Shown here piece after piece: positions 15,193 to 16,246 of a stretch of 16,246 nt of DNA. Made by a program: the position numbers and the translations under genes. Where the stretch lies: NCBI GenBank assembly GCA_003232445.1, contig QIJM01000509.1, positions 1-16,246 on the forward strand, written 5' to 3'. Origin of the DNA: Paraglaciecola arctica (GTDB taxonomy: Bacteria > Pseudomonadota > Gammaproteobacteria > Enterobacterales > Alteromonadaceae). The notes beneath the pieces are model-generated. The model saw only the letters and a program-made list of their open reading frames with translations. It did no database searches and had not been told where the DNA came from. Position 1 is the stretch's first letter. Every line of letters begins with the position of its first letter.

Positions 15193-16092
15193 ATGAAAAT
15201 ATCAAAAGAACAAAAGAGGCCATTTTCATCAAAAAGCCAATTTAGCAAATGGCTTTTTTTTTGGTTAATCGGTTTGTATTGTCAAAACGCGTTCTCTAAC
15301 GCTATTTTTTACCAACCTCTGAGTCGCGACTCGTTAATCACAAAGGAACAGTGGAGCGATTTATTAGAGAAGGTTTATGAAGAAGGTTATCGAGAGATAG
15401 TGGTTCAATGGACTCAGTACGGCTCAATCAATTTTACTGCCAAGGGAAGCTTTTTAAAAGAAGTACTGCATATTGCCCAGACTAAAAAATTCCGAATATG
15501 GCTTGGCTTATACCTGCCAGATGATTATTACCAAGTCATGGAAAATAATAAAGCTGCATCGGCACAATATTTCAAATCTGCTTTATCGGAAAATAGAAGA
15601 CGACTTAGCCTCTTAGAAATTCAATCGCTTGTCAAAAAGGACTCATTTGCCGGTTGGTATCTTCCAATGGAACTCACCCATAAATATTTGAAACAAGACT
15701 CAAAACAAGATCGTGAAATCATCTTAGGGGCCTTAAAGGATTTGACTTCTTCAGTTGAAGAAAAAATGGCTATCAGCTATTTCCTATCCAAAAACACCAC
15801 ATATAAATCTGCTTTTTTTGACACGACATTGTTGAATTCAATGGGTTTCAATCTGTGGCTACAAAAAGGTGATGGCTTAAAAAAACACACAGTCGCCAAC
15901 CAATTGATAAAAAGAATGGATTGTGAGATAGGTGTTATATCTGAAAATTTTATACAAATATCAAACAATAACGCTCCGTTTGAAGCTAGAAAGAATAGCG
16001 AAAACAAGGATTTAGATAGGTTGAAACATTGCCAAAAAAGACTCGTTTTTTCTCTACGTTACCTACCTTACAGTCCATTGCAGTTAAACTAA
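15193..16092 (+). CDS. ybcH: Secreted DUF4434 (YbcH-like) protein of the nfr operon, predicted TIM barrel
   Basis: This 299-residue protein (E. coli YbcH is about 296) is the third member of the nfrB-nfrA-ybcH gene order. It has a long basic n-region, a hydrophobic core at 19-30 and a predicted cleavage near Ser35/Asn36-Ala37, so the mature protein should be periplasmic or outer-membrane-associated. Recognisable DUF4434-type blocks are EGYREIVVQWTQYGSIN (64-80), FRIWLGLYLPDDYY (100-113), and FAGWYLPMEL (152-161) with Glu160. Glu251 (VISENF) lies near the expected position of a later barrel strand. This resembles glycosidase-like barrels, but enzymatic activity is an inference. By analogy with PgaB it might trim or modify the exported glycan. 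The ATG is 1 nt after the nfrA stop with no clear ribosome binding site, so translation is probably coupled. Its early codons contain a terminator-like hairpin. Confidence 0.82.
   Translation: MKISKEQKRPFSSKSQFSKWLFFWLIGLYCQNAFSNAIFYQPLSRDSLITKEQWSDLLEKVYEEGYREIVVQWTQYGSINFTAKGSFLKEVLHIAQTKKFRIWLGLYLPDDYYQVMENNKAASAQYFKSALSENRRRLSLLEIQSLVKKDSFAGWYLPMELTHKYLKQDSKQDREIILGALKDLTSSVEEKMAISYFLSKNTTYKSAFFDTTLLNSMGFNLWLQKGDGLKKHTVANQLIKRMDCEIGVISENFIQISNNNAPFEARKNSENKDLDRLKHCQKRLVFSLRYLPYSPLQLN
15231..15262 (+). terminator. Terminator-like hairpin with nine T's inside the signal-peptide codons of the DUF4434 gene
   Basis: Perfect 9-bp inverted repeat AAAAAGCCA (15231-15239) / TGGCTTTTT (15250-15258) with a 10-nt loop. 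The T tract runs from 15254 to 15262 (nine T's). It has every feature of an intrinsic terminator, yet it lies at codons ~13-24 of an intact gene, 40 nt after the nfrA stop. It may terminate transcription unless ribosomes cover it. Alternatively the sequence may simply reflect Lys/Phe/Trp codons of the signal peptide. Confidence 0.5.
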
Positions 16093-16108
16093 TAAATGCG
16101 AGTTTTCA

Positions 16109-16130
16109 GGTTAGATTAAGCTAACGTTTT
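16109..16130 (+). terminator. Weak candidate terminator after the nfr operon
   Basis: GTTAG (16110-16114) / CTAAC (16121-16125), a 5-bp stem with a 6-nt loop, followed by GTTTT. It starts 18 nt after the stop of the last gene. The stem is short and AT-rich, so the call is tentative. Confidence 0.3.
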
Positions 16131-16131
16131 A

Positions 16132-16154
16132 TGGATTGGTATAATACCAATCCA
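16132..16154. repeat. Perfect palindrome (TGGATTGGTAT / ATACCAATCCA), probable REP-like interspersed repeat end
   Basis: Two 11-nt arms, 16132-16142 and 16144-16154, are exact reverse complements around one central base. There is no T run after it, so it is not a standard terminator. From memory, GGTATAATACC-type palindromes recur between genes in Alteromonadales genomes. Only one copy is seen here. Confidence 0.6.
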
Positions 16155-16246
16155 CCCTAACAATTAGCCACTCAGCGAGATTTAAAGGCACCTAATCAAG
16201 GCGCTTGAATGAAAGAATAGTTGACCTATTTTGAGTTCAGGCAACG
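16155..16246. repeat. Probable body of an interspersed non-coding repeat, cut by the window end
   Basis: No open frame or promoter is seen. Two more small hairpins follow the palindrome: TCAAG-GCG-CTTGA (16196-16208) and AATAG-TTGAC-CTATT (16216-16230). A palindromic edge followed by hairpin-rich non-coding DNA suggests a MITE- or REP-like element, but multiple copies cannot be shown from this window. Confidence 0.4.

Overview
The window looks like chromosomal DNA of a marine gammaproteobacterium of the order Alteromonadales (Paraglaciecola/Glaciecola-like). This rests on low-to-medium GC, the gene order yhdP - nitrilase - tldD ... yjgA/pmbA, a PEP-CTERM-like protein, an invasin-type Ig lipoprotein with Asp/Asn-rich loops, and a GGATTGGTAT palindrome of a kind that, from memory, is common in this order. 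The genus is an inference.

Positions 1-7109 are mostly core genome. On the plus strand there is the 3' end of yhdP (AsmA-like lipid-transport protein), a Nit-type amidase and tldD. They are packed as an operon with 8-nt overlaps at both junctions and non-ATG starts (GTG, then TTG). On the minus strand, yjgA (darP, ribosome assembly) is followed by a large Ig-like/EF-loop lipoprotein, which sits as an accessory gene between tldD and yjgA. pmbA (tldE), the partner subunit of TldD, is divergent from yjgA.

Positions 7110-9948 are accessory. They hold an AraC-type regulator fused to an HDOD domain, then a small secreted protein with a PEP-CTERM-like tail, closed by a clear intrinsic terminator.

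Positions 9949-16092 hold a tight three-gene operon, nfrB - nfrA - ybcH-like, matching the Escherichia coli phage-N4 receptor locus. NfrB is an inner-membrane processive glycosyltransferase carrying c-di-GMP-binding-type MshEN modules. NfrA is a periplasmic TPR scaffold with an outer-membrane barrel. The third protein is a secreted DUF4434 (TIM-barrel-like) protein. Together they are predicted to make and export a c-di-GMP-controlled exopolysaccharide. In E. coli the homologous system makes the ManNAc-containing N4 glycan receptor. This copy has two notable features: the best-conserved c-di-GMP motif lies in the extreme C-terminal module of NfrB, and a textbook intrinsic-terminator hairpin with nine T's lies inside the signal-peptide codons of the third gene, suggesting attenuation or translation-dependent expression.

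The last 154 nt are non-coding, with a perfect 11-bp-arm palindrome and further hairpins, and look like the edge of an interspersed repeat. No tRNA, rRNA, CRISPR array, insertion sequence or prophage was seen.
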